In this document: one piece after another, positions 26,437 to 34,586 of the stretch
How the letters are laid out: each line of letters begins with the position of its first letter
Position numbering within the stretch: position 1 is the stretch's first letter
Source of the DNA: a virus
IMG/VR virus record: IMGVR_UViG_3300011114_000297
Location: 1 to 51,617 of that record
Strand: one strand, 5' to 3'
Length of the DNA stretch: 51,617 nt
Program-made: the position numbers and the translations under genes
Notes under the pieces: generated by a model
The model's input: the letters and a program-made list of their open reading frames with translations, nothing else
What the model was told of the DNA's origin: nothing
Databases searched by the model: none

Positions 26437-26567
26437 ATCGGTCAAGCCCGACGTGCGAAAGGAGAGGGATCTCGAAAACACCGCTTGACTGACATGGTTA
26501 ACGGGGGGCCAAAATTTCAGAGAAAAAACCCCCGTCACCGCACACTCATGCCTTAACGCGATGACTA

Positions 26568-26822
26568 TTACTTCATTGAACCATCTGAGTTTCTCTTGAA
26601 CGATCGGTTTTTGCTTGGTGCTTCAAGTCGGACTCCGTCTTTGTTTGATCCGCCTTTAGATAAAGCCTTGACGTGTGCAACATCTTTTCCCTTGCGGCTA
26701 ACACCCTCGGCATCAAGCTTGCGTCTGGCGCGTTGTCGTTCCATCCGGTTAGGCAACTCGCCTCGGTCTTTTTGTTGTTCATATTCTTTTTTGTATGGTC
26801 TTGGTTTGTTCTCGTATGGCAT
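26568..26822 (-). CDS. Small basic HNH-like protein, 84 aa
   Basis: The protein is very basic. Its C-terminal half, DVAHVKALSKGGSNKDGVRL, resembles the central His-containing part of HNH endonucleases, followed by SKNRSF. The usual preceding Cys pairs are missing, so it may be a reduced or inactive HNH fold used for DNA binding. ATG at 26822 has AAGGA eight bases upstream and is preferred over a TTG at 26828. It follows the nuclease gene by 2 bp. Confidence 0.6.
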   Translation of the reverse strand: MPYENKPRPYKKEYEQQKDRGELPNRMERQRARRKLDAEGVSRKGKDVAHVKALSKGGSNKDGVRLEAPSKNRSFKRNSDGSMK

Positions 26823-26824
26823 GG

Positions 26825-27478
26825 TCAACGTCCTTTATGAAAGTCACAGGTTGTCACAGGACACCAACCGCACAGGGGTGTCGGGTTTGGATTCCAGACG
26901 TTATTTTCGTATGAACCATCCATCCGTGCAAGATCAGACTTGAACGCATCCCACAGTGCAGGGATCTGATCCCGTGTGTATTCCTCAGTGACGAACCCAT
27001 CGTGCATCACAAACAGCAGGCCAGCCTTGACCCGCATGATCTGAGGGAACTTGGCAAAGGTCATCAATGCCATCAGCTTTAACTGTTTCGTATCAGGGTA
27101 TTTGCTACTGCCTGTCTTGTAGTCAAGGATGTGCGCAAGGTCATTGTCCAGAATCAGCAAGTCCACGATACCCCGCACCCAGTATCCCTTGCCATACTCG
27201 CTGGCGTTGCCGTCCCGATCAAGTGCCATCCTCAGTTCTGGAAGCTTCTCACCCTCAATATCCATCAGGGTATCCATCAGCGCCTTGAACCGTTCGTAGT
27301 TCTTGGCAAGTGGAGCGCCGTCCTTGACGTAGTTCTCAAGCGCCTTGTGTACCTCGTTGCCGTAGGTCATCTGTGGCGTAGGCTTGATGAAGAAGTTCTT
27401 CAGTACCTTGATTTCTTGGTACTGCTTAGGGCAGTTGACGTACTGTTTGAACGATGAGAACGACCATGTGTAGCTCAT
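26825..27478 (-). CDS. Cas4/RecB-like PD-(D/E)XK nuclease with Fe-S cluster cysteines, 217 aa
   Basis: Nuclease motifs are YGNEVHKALE (His44), RGIVDLLIL (Asp106) and ILDYKTGS (Asp119, Lys121), followed by QLKLMAL. Four cysteines (Cys16, Cys203, Cys206, Cys211) are placed like the 4Fe-4S ligands of Cas4 and AddB. It would be a 5'-3' or end-processing exonuclease in recombination or replication. There is no CRISPR array in the window. It is linked by ATGA overlap to the small gene upstream. Confidence 0.85.
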   Translation of the reverse strand: MSYTWSFSSFKQYVNCPKQYQEIKVLKNFFIKPTPQMTYGNEVHKALENYVKDGAPLAKNYERFKALMDTLMDIEGEKLPELRMALDRDGNASEYGKGYWVRGIVDLLILDNDLAHILDYKTGSSKYPDTKQLKLMALMTFAKFPQIMRVKAGLLFVMHDGFVTEEYTRDQIPALWDAFKSDLARMDGSYENNVWNPNPTPLCGWCPVTTCDFHKGR

Positions 27479-27702
27479 TTTTTAAGTGCCCTTATGTAGA
27501 TTGTCAACCCATCAATCGTGTCCTTGCCAAAGCCTTTGAGCTTCTCAATGTGCAGCGCCACTTCTTCGATGACTTTGTTCCTGTCCATGTTCAGCAGTTT
27601 CTCTCTGTCCTGCGTCATCTTGACAATCTCTTGCTTAGCCTTGCTCAGGCGCTCAATGTCGTTGAACGCTTCGTCTTCGGGGTCGATGTAACGGGATTCC
27701 AT
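27475..27702 (-). CDS. Small coiled-coil hypothetical protein, 75 aa
   Basis: Almost entirely charged helix (RLSKAKQEIVKMTQDREKLL and following). It lies between the DNA polymerase and the Cas4-like nuclease, with AAGGA about 10 bases before ATG and an ATGA overlap downstream. No domain is recognised. It may be a partner of one of its neighbours. Confidence 0.65.
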   Translation of the reverse strand: MESRYIDPEDEAFNDIERLSKAKQEIVKMTQDREKLLNMDRNKVIEEVALHIEKLKGFGKDTIDGLTIYIRALKK

Positions 27703-27726
27703 AAGTTAATTCCTTCTTTACTTATC

Positions 27727-29604
27727 TTAACATTCGCCGTAGCTATGTCCATACTTCGCCTCACAAGCCACGGGTAAACCCCTAGCCCATTCGGGTGGTA
27801 CAGACATGCACTCGATCACATACTTCATCGCCTCGTCCTTCTCAGTTTCAAGGGGTACGATCACTGCCGCATCATGCACGGTCAGGGCAACACGGTGGCG
27901 CTTCTGTATATCAAGCATCTGCTCACCCACGACAATCCTTGCCAACGCTTGAACCACGTTTTCCACCAGCGAGCCGCCCCACAGAGACACTGGCCCCTTG
28001 CGTGACTTGTATACGTATTGGCTTTTAGTTTCTTCAGTGTTGAGGTGAAGCTCAGGGTAACGGATCATCAGACCATTGGGCAGTTTGATGCCCTCAGGAT
28101 GCACTTCCAAACATTTGTTCTTGCCGTAGTAGTATGGCTTCTTGCCTTTAGGCCAGTCAGCCAAGTCCTTGATGACCCTGTCACCTTCCCGCCAAAGCTC
28201 GATCACCTTGTCGTTGGTATCACGGTATGTCTTAACAAACTCTTTAGCCTCGTCCTCAGTAACGACAGCCCCCGGGGGGCTTGTCTTGAGCGTGTGTTGA
28301 AGTTTTAACGCGCCAGTGCCGTAGCCTAGACCCAGAATACAGGTCTTGCCAACGAACCGTTCCACAGGATCTGCCTTTGTGATCGTACGACCATATATCT
28401 TGGAAGCAAAGACGGAGTAGACGTCCTCTCCGTTGGCGAACTGTTGAGTGACATCTTCCTGTCCCGCAAGCCATACGAGGATACGAGCCTCAATCTGGGA
28501 CGAGTCGCAGTTGATGACAACGTAATCGTCAGGCGGGATAACTGCGTTCTTGAGGGTTTTCTTTTTCTTATCTCGACTTGGCAGATTCTGGAAATTGACC
28601 TTATCAGAGCCAGCCCATCTGCCAGTGTGAGCGCCATAATATTTGAGAGGAATGGGGAGTCGTCCCTTGTTACGCTTGCCCGTGTCGATGAAACGTTGAA
28701 TGCGGGATTCTTCGAGGGTGGACATTGTGCCGAGTCGTACAGCGCAGAGTTGTTGAATGAACTCATCATCGCCTTCAGCCAACGCCAGAAAGCCTTCATC
28801 ATTTTTAGCCAACGCATAAGTCATCTCCCCTTTGGATTTCTTACCCTTACTTGGTTTCATCGGTACTTCAACGCCATGCTCCGTCAGGATAGCGGCAAAC
28901 TGCTTGCCACTTGCCAGCTTTTTGCGGACTGCTTCTTCGTCCTTGCACTTGAGTTGTTCCATGAGTGTCTGGAGCAACGCCATCTTTTCTTCTTTGAGTT
29001 CGATGAGGCGATCTTGCAGAAGTACATCATCCACATGGAACACAGGTTCGGTAAACATTCTTAGTGTCATGTCTATGAGATCTAATTCATTTTGCGGAAA
29101 CGCGCTCGCAAGAACTTGGAAAAGGTCAAACGTAAGATTCACGTCGTTCTTGCAATACTCACCGTATCGCTGGAGTTCTTCTTCAGTGAAGTCGAGCCTA
29201 CGCTTACCCTCCGCGTGTATCACCTCATCGCCCTTCTCACCAAGTCCATAACGCAAAGCCAACGCCTTGAGCGAGCCACCTGCTTCAACGCCGTGAATCG
29301 CCCTCGCCATGCACAAGGTGTCGTACAGATAAGCGGGGTGACAGTCGAAGTGCCAAGAGAGAATACAAGCATCGAACAACGTGTTGTGCGCAAGCAGGGC
29401 CGCCTCACTCCAGTTGATCTTCTTCAAATGTTCTTTTACCTCAGCGTGTGTTCCTGAGAACCATGTGGTTGGTGCATCGTCAATCCTTACCCCTACGCCA
29501 ATCACCTCAAAGCGACGATCACGTACGTACTCCTCAGTGGTCTGGGTTCTAAAGCCCAAGCCCTTGGTGTAATAGGATTCAAAGTCAAGCGCGATGAAGC
29601 TCAT
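27727..29604 (-). CDS. Family A DNA polymerase with 3'-5' exonuclease domain, 625 aa
   Basis: Exonuclease motifs are complete: IALDFESY (DxE), LLAHNTLFDACIL and YCKNDVNLTFD. Polymerase motif A is NCDSSQIEAR (about 365-374), motif B is RFVGKTCILGLGYG, and motif C is LTVHDAAV, where the usual acidic residue after HD is Ala. The start MSFIALDF at 29604 has GGAAAG upstream and is preferred over an in-frame ATG at 29637 inside the previous gene. It would replicate the phage genome with the primase-helicase downstream. Confidence 0.88.
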   Translation of the reverse strand: MSFIALDFESYYTKGLGFRTQTTEEYVRDRRFEVIGVGVRIDDAPTTWFSGTHAEVKEHLKKINWSEAALLAHNTLFDACILSWHFDCHPAYLYDTLCMARAIHGVEAGGSLKALALRYGLGEKGDEVIHAEGKRRLDFTEEELQRYGEYCKNDVNLTFDLFQVLASAFPQNELDLIDMTLRMFTEPVFHVDDVLLQDRLIELKEEKMALLQTLMEQLKCKDEEAVRKKLASGKQFAAILTEHGVEVPMKPSKGKKSKGEMTYALAKNDEGFLALAEGDDEFIQQLCAVRLGTMSTLEESRIQRFIDTGKRNKGRLPIPLKYYGAHTGRWAGSDKVNFQNLPSRDKKKKTLKNAVIPPDDYVVINCDSSQIEARILVWLAGQEDVTQQFANGEDVYSVFASKIYGRTITKADPVERFVGKTCILGLGYGTGALKLQHTLKTSPPGAVVTEDEAKEFVKTYRDTNDKVIELWREGDRVIKDLADWPKGKKPYYYGKNKCLEVHPEGIKLPNGLMIRYPELHLNTEETKSQYVYKSRKGPVSLWGGSLVENVVQALARIVVGEQMLDIQKRHRVALTVHDAAVIVPLETEKDEAMKYVIECMSVPPEWARGLPVACEAKYGHSYGEC

Positions 29605-30727
29605 TTGCTTTCTTTCCAGCCATGTTGTGTAACGCATCTGCTAACTGAGGTAAATTAAGATACTGATCTCTGTGGGGTGTGTCGTCTTCAATTTCTTCTG
29701 AAGGGGCAGTGTAGGTGCGGATGTCCGTATGGTACTCAGGGGCGGTTACATAACAAGAATAATTATTCCAACTGAAGACACTAAGACCTCTGATGTGTTC
29801 TCGTATCTTTGTTCTCTTGCCGTTTGAATAGTTGCGCTCATGTTCTTCTACAAGATGGATGATTCGCTTGGACGTGCCGTTCACAGTGACTACCTTGTCA
29901 CGGTTTTTGAAATAATCTTTGGTGTCTTTGGGGTCAATGTAAAAGACTGCTCTATGCCCATCTTTCTTGACAGTCGTTGACCACATGTTGCGCCTCTCGC
30001 CCCAAAAATTAAAGTGTTCGGTAACCCAAAAACATACTGCTTTGTCTGTGATGTCCTTGTTATCTTCGTCCCAGCTTGACATCTGCCACTGCTTGCGGGT
30101 GTATGCGCCACTCGGTGTTTTTACAGGTTTATGATGTAGCTGGTGTGTTGTGTTAACTGTTCCGTCGGCATCTATAGTCACAAAAAAATACACCCAGTAA
30201 ATTTTCTTTCTTTCCCTTGAGCGATACCCAAACCCGCATTGATATGCTGTTCCCTTTTTCTTAGCCACAAACCACGGGCACTTCTTCTGCTTGATGGCAA
30301 AGAAAAAATCAGGGTACATACCATCTTTATCTTCTAAATGCTTCTCACCCATGTTGTCAGCAATAAATAAAATTGCGGGTAACCCAGCTTCTTTGTTAAC
30401 TTTGTCGGCGTAGTTTTCTATATCTTTTTCATACGCGTGTCGTACGAAACTAGGCATGACAGACACACCGAATTTCTTGAGTCCGTCTACCTCTCGTTTG
30501 GGTAAAAATGACATGTCTTCATAGTCAATGCGCATCGCATCAAATGAGTAGTCGAGGTTGTCCAACAACTCCGACAGCGTTTTAGATTTGTTCTTGTTGT
30601 AGGCTCGCTTGGGGGCACTTGCAACAGGCTTGACTGGTGAGCTTTCTACCTCAGCCTTAACCTCGACTGCCTTTGGTTTGGTAAGTCTAGCCCATAGTGA
30701 TTTAAACCATTCAACGATCGTTTTCAT
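29585..30727 (-). CDS. Hypothetical protein, 380 aa
   Basis: A basic N terminus and linker (about 1-45) lead into a mixed alpha/beta protein rich in aromatic residues, with WFVAKKKGTAYQCGFGYRS, YWVYFFVTIDADGTVN and SWNNYSCYVTAPEYHTD. The C terminus is acidic then helical. No family is recognised. It overlaps the polymerase start by 20 nt and is itself overlapped by the small HTH gene upstream. It may be a polymerase accessory, but that is position only. Confidence 0.7.
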   Translation of the reverse strand: MKTIVEWFKSLWARLTKPKAVEVKAEVESSPVKPVASAPKRAYNKNKSKTLSELLDNLDYSFDAMRIDYEDMSFLPKREVDGLKKFGVSVMPSFVRHAYEKDIENYADKVNKEAGLPAILFIADNMGEKHLEDKDGMYPDFFFAIKQKKCPWFVAKKKGTAYQCGFGYRSRERKKIYWVYFFVTIDADGTVNTTHQLHHKPVKTPSGAYTRKQWQMSSWDEDNKDITDKAVCFWVTEHFNFWGERRNMWSTTVKKDGHRAVFYIDPKDTKDYFKNRDKVVTVNGTSKRIIHLVEEHERNYSNGKRTKIREHIRGLSVFSWNNYSCYVTAPEYHTDIRTYTAPSEEIEDDTPHRDQYLNLPQLADALHNMAGKKANELHRA

Positions 30728-30920
30728 TTTTTCCCTTTCTTATAAGCTTTCCTGCTTTTCTGAATATTGTCAACATCGACTTGTACGCAACTCCAAACCT
30801 ATCCGCAATTTCTTTTTTGGGTACACCCTGTGCATACAGACTGAAAGCCCTGCGCTCATCAATAGCGGGTAGTTTTCTACCTGAGTTAATTCTCGCCCCG
30901 CCATGTTTCTTTACAGTCAT
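30711..30920 (-). CDS. Small helix-turn-helix protein, 69 aa
   Basis: Residues about 20-55 (RRAFSLYAQGVPKKEIADRF, then GVAYKSMLTIFRKAG) fit a resolvase/Hin-like helix-turn-helix. The N terminus KKHGGARINSGRKLP is basic, like phage DNA-binding proteins with a GGARxxSGRK motif. It overlaps both neighbours (17 nt downstream, 35 nt upstream). A regulatory or DNA-packaging-related role is possible. Confidence 0.7.
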   Translation of the reverse strand: MTVKKHGGARINSGRKLPAIDERRAFSLYAQGVPKKEIADRFGVAYKSMLTIFRKAGKLIRKGKNENDR

Positions 30921-31059
30921 GCTGTTCCCCCGCTGTTTTCGTTGTAAAAATTAGATGACACTTGGTGCATCGCCAAAGCGTTCCTTGCTCGATGACAGTC
31001 CTGCGCCCACCACGCTCACCACGTAGCTTGCCAAAGAATGTTCTGATTGCTTCAATCAT
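30886..31059 (-). CDS. Small zinc-finger-like protein, 57 aa
   Basis: The core CTKCHLIFTTKTAGEQHDC has a Cys-x2-Cys and a His-x-Cys spaced like a classical zinc finger. The N terminus is a basic helix. ATG at 31059 has GGAG six bases upstream; a TTG at 31071 is less likely. It follows the 170-residue gene by 2 bp and overlaps the HTH gene by 35 nt. Nucleic-acid binding is inferred. Confidence 0.6.
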   Translation of the reverse strand: MIEAIRTFFGKLRGERGGRRTVIEQGTLWRCTKCHLIFTTKTAGEQHDCKETWRGEN

Positions 31060-31061
31060 CG

Positions 31062-31571
31062 TTATCTCCAAAATGCCCCAGTGATACCGCCCCAGAAACT
31101 TGGGTCAACGCCAATAGCCGCACCTTCTTGTCTGACCTGCGCTTGACCATACCCGCCCTGCACCACACCTTGCACATTAGTACTGCCATTGCTGCTGAGC
31201 ATTGAGTTCTGCGTTGCCATATTTTGTTGCGCCGCCGCATGTTGTATAGGGTTTTTTATTGCCTGCGCCGCCGCATTCTGTGCGGTTGTTTTAATCCTAA
31301 ATTTTTGCATTGGGTGTTCTTCTTGTTTTACTTCCTCGCCTGCAAGACGCTTCATGACTCGCTCGTTAAAGTCATCACGATAGAACTCCCTACGAGCATC
31401 TTCCAGCGCCTGTCGTTCTTCCTCGTTCGCAATACGCCATGCGTAGCTAATCAAGTCATTCCACTTCCCGCCAAACGATTCGCCCTCGTATGGCACATGA
31501 TCGTCTTTGAGGAACTCCTCGGGGTTGGTCTTCATCCGATCAAGCAAAATTTCTAATCCTGTCAGCATCAT
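31062..31571 (-). CDS. Hypothetical protein with Gln/Ala-rich tail, 169 aa
   Basis: The first 90 residues are charged helix (MMLTGLEILLDRMKTNPEEF and following). The second part is Gln/Asn/Ala-rich and ends VDPSFWGGITGAFWR, a tail likely to be exposed. The start at 31571 follows AGGAG by four bases; a second ATG at 31568 is equally possible. The upstream stretch to 31688 in this frame is not coding because it contains the terminator. No family is recognised. Confidence 0.65.
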   Translation of the reverse strand: MMLTGLEILLDRMKTNPEEFLKDDHVPYEGESFGGKWNDLISYAWRIANEEERQALEDARREFYRDDFNERVMKRLAGEEVKQEEHPMQKFRIKTTAQNAAAQAIKNPIQHAAAQQNMATQNSMLSSNGSTNVQGVVQGGYGQAQVRQEGAAIGVDPSFWGGITGAFWR

Positions 31572-31616
31572 CGCTCTCCTTAAATAACTGGCATCAAATA
31601 ACAGATTCAATGGGCG

Positions 31617-31643
31617 CAAAAAAAGGCATGGCGAACCATGCCT
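31617..31643 (-). terminator. Rho-independent terminator after the DUF3310 gene
   Basis: On the minus strand AGGCATGG and CCATGCCT pair around a 4-nt TTCG loop and are followed by seven T residues. It lies 5 bp after the stop of the gene at 31649, so it should end much of the transcript coming from the upstream early operon. Confidence 0.88.
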
Positions 31644-31648
31644 ACGAA

Positions 31649-32116
31649 TCAAGCCTGTGCTTTGTTGATCTCTCTGTTGAGATACCACTGAGCCTTCTGC
31701 AAGTCTTGCAGTCGATCGCCCTTGTGATCTGATCGTGTGATGTACTTCACCACGTTGCCAAGGTTATAGCCAAGATTCTTTGCCTCGATGAAGTCGATGG
31801 TCTCGATGCCACCTGTCTTGTAATGCTCGGGGTGATTCACTGGGTCAGCCTTCGGTTCTTCCATCTCGATCGGGAAGTGTGTCTCTACGATACTTGGAAC
31901 TTTATCTAACGACCCAGTGTCGGCTGGGGTCTTAATTACGCTGAACGTGCCGTCTATGTTTCTGTAAATCCCCAATGCTTTCCTCTGGGTGTTTAACAGC
32001 ACATGGGCTTGCTGTGTCGAACAGTCGAGCAACTCGACTACTGCCCCTGCTTTGGTGTTCGGGTTTCTGCGCAACAGCATTCTTACTTTTGCGGCCTTGT
32101 TGATTCTCTTAGTCAT
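31649..32116 (-). CDS. DUF3310-domain protein with N-terminal HTH-like part, 155 aa
   Basis: The C-terminal 65 residues carry the DUF3310 pattern: VNHPEHYKTGGIETIDFIEA, LGYNLGNVVKYITRSDHKGD and LQDLQKAQWYLNREI. The N-terminal 55 residues resemble a winged-helix DNA-binding unit. DUF3310 proteins are widespread in phages and sometimes called nucleotide kinase-like, without firm evidence. Codons near 31911-31931 contain a read-through copy of the CCCAG hairpin element. The gene ends just before a strong terminator. Confidence 0.82.
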   Translation of the reverse strand: MTKRINKAAKVRMLLRRNPNTKAGAVVELLDCSTQQAHVLLNTQRKALGIYRNIDGTFSVIKTPADTGSLDKVPSIVETHFPIEMEEPKADPVNHPEHYKTGGIETIDFIEAKNLGYNLGNVVKYITRSDHKGDRLQDLQKAQWYLNREINKAQA

Positions 32117-32312
32117 CTGCCTTCTCCTTTTTGGTACGGCGTTTCACTGATACGATTCCTGCCCCATGCAGGTCTCGGGCTTCTTGCATTTCATCGGCAT
32201 ACAGATATGCCTTCATTGGTATGTCGTGCGGTGCTTCTCCTTTCATGATTAAACCTATCATTGCAAACCCTGCGTGTAGATCACGCAAATTACTTCTGTC
32301 CTGCTCATCCAT
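32109..32312 (-). CDS. Small hypothetical protein, 67 aa
   Basis: A helical, charged protein (MDEQDRSNLRDLHAGFAMIG and following) with a basic C terminus RRTKKEKADD. It overlaps the DUF3310 gene by 8 nt and follows the tiny membrane protein gene immediately. The ribosome site AAGGAG lies inside that upstream gene. No domain is recognised. Confidence 0.65.
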   Translation of the reverse strand: MDEQDRSNLRDLHAGFAMIGLIMKGEAPHDIPMKAYLYADEMQEARDLHGAGIVSVKRRTKKEKADD

Positions 32313-32423
32313 TTAAAAACTCCTTGGTAATGCTGACGCTATCCACCAACCTAATATGACCAGTCCAGTCACCACAACCGCCAACATATTCAGTGCAAAG
32401 ACTGTCCACCAGAATACTTTCAT
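32313..32423 (-). CDS. Tiny single-span membrane protein, 36 aa
   Basis: The product MKVFWWTVFALNMLAVVVTG continues with LVILGWWIASALPRSF, almost entirely a membrane helix. It starts in an ATGA overlap with the VRR-NUC gene and its last codons carry the ribosome site of the next gene, which supports it being real. It may act at the host membrane early in infection. Confidence 0.65.
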   Translation of the reverse strand: MKVFWWTVFALNMLAVVVTGLVILGWWIASALPRSF

Positions 32424-32713
32424 TTGTTCACCTTGATGTATGCCTCGAACGCTATAAGGTTGGTCTCATCAACCACCCACACAGTGCCGCCTGATTGTTC
32501 TATTTCATGAATATGCTTGTTCTGCAACGCAGTTGTCGTGTTGCCATGCGCCTTGGCTTCTACTGCTAGAAAGTTTCCACCGAAACAGCACAAGAAGTCA
32601 GGTACGCCTGAGTTACCGTACCCTGTCCCCATCGGCATAGCGTAGTAAACACCATGTAATTGGAGAATCTTCTTGATGTTGGCCTTGACCTTGGCTTCGG
32701 GTGTTCTAGCCAT
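32420..32713 (-). CDS. VRR-NUC domain nuclease, 97 aa
   Basis: A single-domain PD-(D/E)XK nuclease: GVPDFLCCFGGNFLAVEAKA gives Asp39, Glu52 and Lys54, and LQNKHIHEI gives Gln64. VRR-NUC proteins cut branched DNA or act as Holliday-junction-type nucleases. It overlaps both neighbours by short coupling junctions within the early operon. Confidence 0.88.
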   Translation of the reverse strand: MARTPEAKVKANIKKILQLHGVYYAMPMGTGYGNSGVPDFLCCFGGNFLAVEAKAHGNTTTALQNKHIHEIEQSGGTVWVVDETNLIAFEAYIKVNK

Positions 32714-32993
32714 TGGCTTTCTCCCGCAATCTCTTTATTTGATCGTCCCACTTGAGTCCGTTCATGTGCTTCCACTTCTCAAGCTTGTCAGCTATGAATC
32801 TCTCATTGCCTTTGAACAGGCGGGTCTCCATCGCCATGTTCGCCACGACCTCCATGTCAACTGCGTGTTCACGTATTTCTTCTGCCCTGCGCTTAACGCC
32901 AGCAACTGCCGCCAAGATAATGTTCTGCATCATCACTGGGTCTTTTGAGCGATGCGCTACCTCGGATAAGAATTTTTGGTCTTCAATGTTCAT
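32706..32993 (-). CDS. Hypothetical helical protein, 95 aa
   Basis: Predicted to be nearly all helical and charged (MNIEDQKFLSEVAHRSKDPV, ending WDDQIKRLREKANG). It overlaps the VRR-NUC gene by 8 nt and is coupled by ATGA to the gene upstream. No motif is recognised. Confidence 0.65.
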   Translation of the reverse strand: MNIEDQKFLSEVAHRSKDPVMMQNIILAAVAGVKRRAEEIREHAVDMEVVANMAMETRLFKGNERFIADKLEKWKHMNGLKWDDQIKRLREKANG

Positions 32994-33295
32994 GTGTTCT
33001 TCTCCTTGAGTTTTGCCTCAATAAAACGAGTAAATGAAAGCAGGTCGCGCTCTACGGGTTTAAGTAAATACTCTTTGATTTCATCATTTGTCAATCCCTG
33101 CCATGTGCGCTGTGGAAAAGGCTTTGGGTTTTTATCCGCAATCATCCTAAAAAAGTCATCTGGCTGTGCTTTTGTTTGCCAATAATGCACATCACACAAT
33201 TCGCCTTGGTCAATATCATCCTTGTACAAATTGAAAGCATGGCTTCCGCATCTGTGGAATCCATCTTTCTCAACGTGTTTACATATCTTGTTCAT
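32990..33295 (-). CDS. Hypothetical Cys/His-containing protein, 101 aa
   Basis: The N terminus MNKICKHVEKDGFHRCGSHA and a later CDVHYW could bind a zinc ion. The start at 33295 overlaps the upstream stop as ATGA; the open frame further upstream lies inside that gene. The C-terminal half is helical and charged. Function unknown. Confidence 0.65.
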   Translation of the reverse strand: MNKICKHVEKDGFHRCGSHAFNLYKDDIDQGELCDVHYWQTKAQPDDFFRMIADKNPKPFPQRTWQGLTNDEIKEYLLKPVERDLLSFTRFIEAKLKEKNT

Positions 33296-33633
33296 GTGTT
33301 CTCTCCTCTCATTGCCATCAGTGTCGGGCGTGTCAGCACCATGCAGTAGTACGACTCGGATGCTCTCCATCCGATCTCGTCAAGCTCGATCGACTGTGTG
33401 TTGCTGTACAGATCTAATCGTTGAAGTTTGTGGTCGGGTATCACTGTGTGTTCAGTTGCAAGAATCATTGCTATCTTGGTCTTCAACTCATCCGGCAATG
33501 TGTCCTTGTCATACCTGCGGTGATACCCATCAGCGACGTACACAATGAAGTGATCTTCGACTCGGCGCAAGGGGACTCTCATCAAGTCCCATTTTGCTTT
33601 GTGTACAACAGGGGATAGGTCTTCACTCAGCAT
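33292..33633 (-). CDS. Hypothetical protein, 113 aa
   Basis: A mixed alpha/beta protein with RVEDHFIVYVADGYHRRYD and ESYYCMVLTRPTLMA. It overlaps the next upstream gene by 7 nt and the downstream one by ATGA. No known domain is recognised; tight coupling makes it a likely real member of the operon. Confidence 0.65.
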   Translation of the reverse strand: MLSEDLSPVVHKAKWDLMRVPLRRVEDHFIVYVADGYHRRYDKDTLPDELKTKIAMILATEHTVIPDHKLQRLDLYSNTQSIELDEIGWRASESYYCMVLTRPTLMAMRGENT

Positions 33634-34541
33634 GGGGTTGCCATCCAGATGTAGTCGTAATGTGTGGCTTGACTATGATAGAAAAACACTGCGTCCAGAT
33701 TCTCGTCATACATATCCTGCGCAGGGATGTAGCCGTTCTGCAAGCGATGCCCCTTACCCTCGTATGCAAGCTTGGTCATAGTCATCACAGGAATGAGATC
33801 ATCACGCTCGGTGATGTCTTTATAACGCTTGAATGGCTCAACGATCTCATACTGTTTCTCCCCTGTAACTTTGACTTTGCCAACTATGAAGTGACCAAAA
33901 CTATCAGCACCAATCATGTAGAAAGGATTGTGAAAGAACCGACCGACTTCTTCTAACTTCTTGACTTGTACTCTATCAGCTTCATTGTATTTGTCAAGTA
34001 CAATTTTACATTTAAGTGTGTCGATTGTAATGTGATTACCACTAGGACTTTCCCCTAGATACGCACAGATCAACGCTTGTATCTCATTAGGAGAGAGTTC
34101 ACCAGTTGACTTGTAAGCACTACCCATAGCCTTCTCCATGATGTCCTTTGCATCGGAAATCTTGCCCATCTTCTTGCCTAGTAACTTAGGTATATCAATG
34201 ATTGCTTTGACTCGTTTGATGCTAGACATCAATGAAGATACTTTGACACTACGCAGTGTCTCCTTGTCCTCCTCACTACTGCCACGCTCTTTCTTGTAGT
34301 ACGGTGTGCGATAGCAATACTCCAACTTGCCATCCCCTATTGTTTGAACAAACACCTTACCCACTGCCATGCCATTGGTGTGGCACATTTGAAACGCAGT
34401 GCCGTGTTGATACTCAGTTGTGCCAAGGACTTTCAAGTTGTACTTGAAGTTCAACTCACGCACCAGAGCAAACGCTTGATGATCTTTAATTTTTTGCTCA
34501 AGTTCTTCGCTCTCGAACCCTGCAAGAATATATCTGCTCAT
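33627..34541 (-). CDS. Hypothetical protein, 304 aa
   Basis: The first 90 residues look like a beta-rich domain (QHGTAFQMCHTNGMAVGKVF), followed by a basic helical middle and a second beta-rich part with FYMIGADSFGHFIVGKVKV. No enzyme motif is seen. Its leader contains a copy of the CCCAG hairpin element just before an AAGGGAAG ribosome site. It lies downstream of the VWA gene set and may belong to that module. Confidence 0.68.
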   Translation of the reverse strand: MSRYILAGFESEELEQKIKDHQAFALVRELNFKYNLKVLGTTEYQHGTAFQMCHTNGMAVGKVFVQTIGDGKLEYCYRTPYYKKERGSSEEDKETLRSVKVSSLMSSIKRVKAIIDIPKLLGKKMGKISDAKDIMEKAMGSAYKSTGELSPNEIQALICAYLGESPSGNHITIDTLKCKIVLDKYNEADRVQVKKLEEVGRFFHNPFYMIGADSFGHFIVGKVKVTGEKQYEIVEPFKRYKDITERDDLIPVMTMTKLAYEGKGHRLQNGYIPAQDMYDENLDAVFFYHSQATHYDYIWMATPC

Positions 34542-34561
34542 GATCTTCCCTTTCAGTTAGT

Positions 34562-34581
34562 GACCCAGCAATCACTGGGTC
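34562..34581 (-). repeat. CCCAG hairpin element in the leader of the 33627-34541 gene
   Basis: GACCCAG and CTGGGTC form a perfect 7-bp stem around a 6-nt loop, in the 45-bp gap before an early gene. It shares stem and A/T-rich flanks with six other intergenic copies in the early half. Confidence 0.85.
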
Positions 34582-34586
34582 GTTGA

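Noticed and set aside
26437-26567. Promoter or terminator in the gap before the SNF2 helicase gene
   Set aside because: A TTGACC occurs but no -10 at a suitable distance, and the G5/C5 pair has a loop of about 20 nt, too loose to call.
28444-29064. 206-residue plus-strand frame opposite the DNA polymerase
   Set aside because: It mirrors well-supported polymerase codons and has no recognisable domain.
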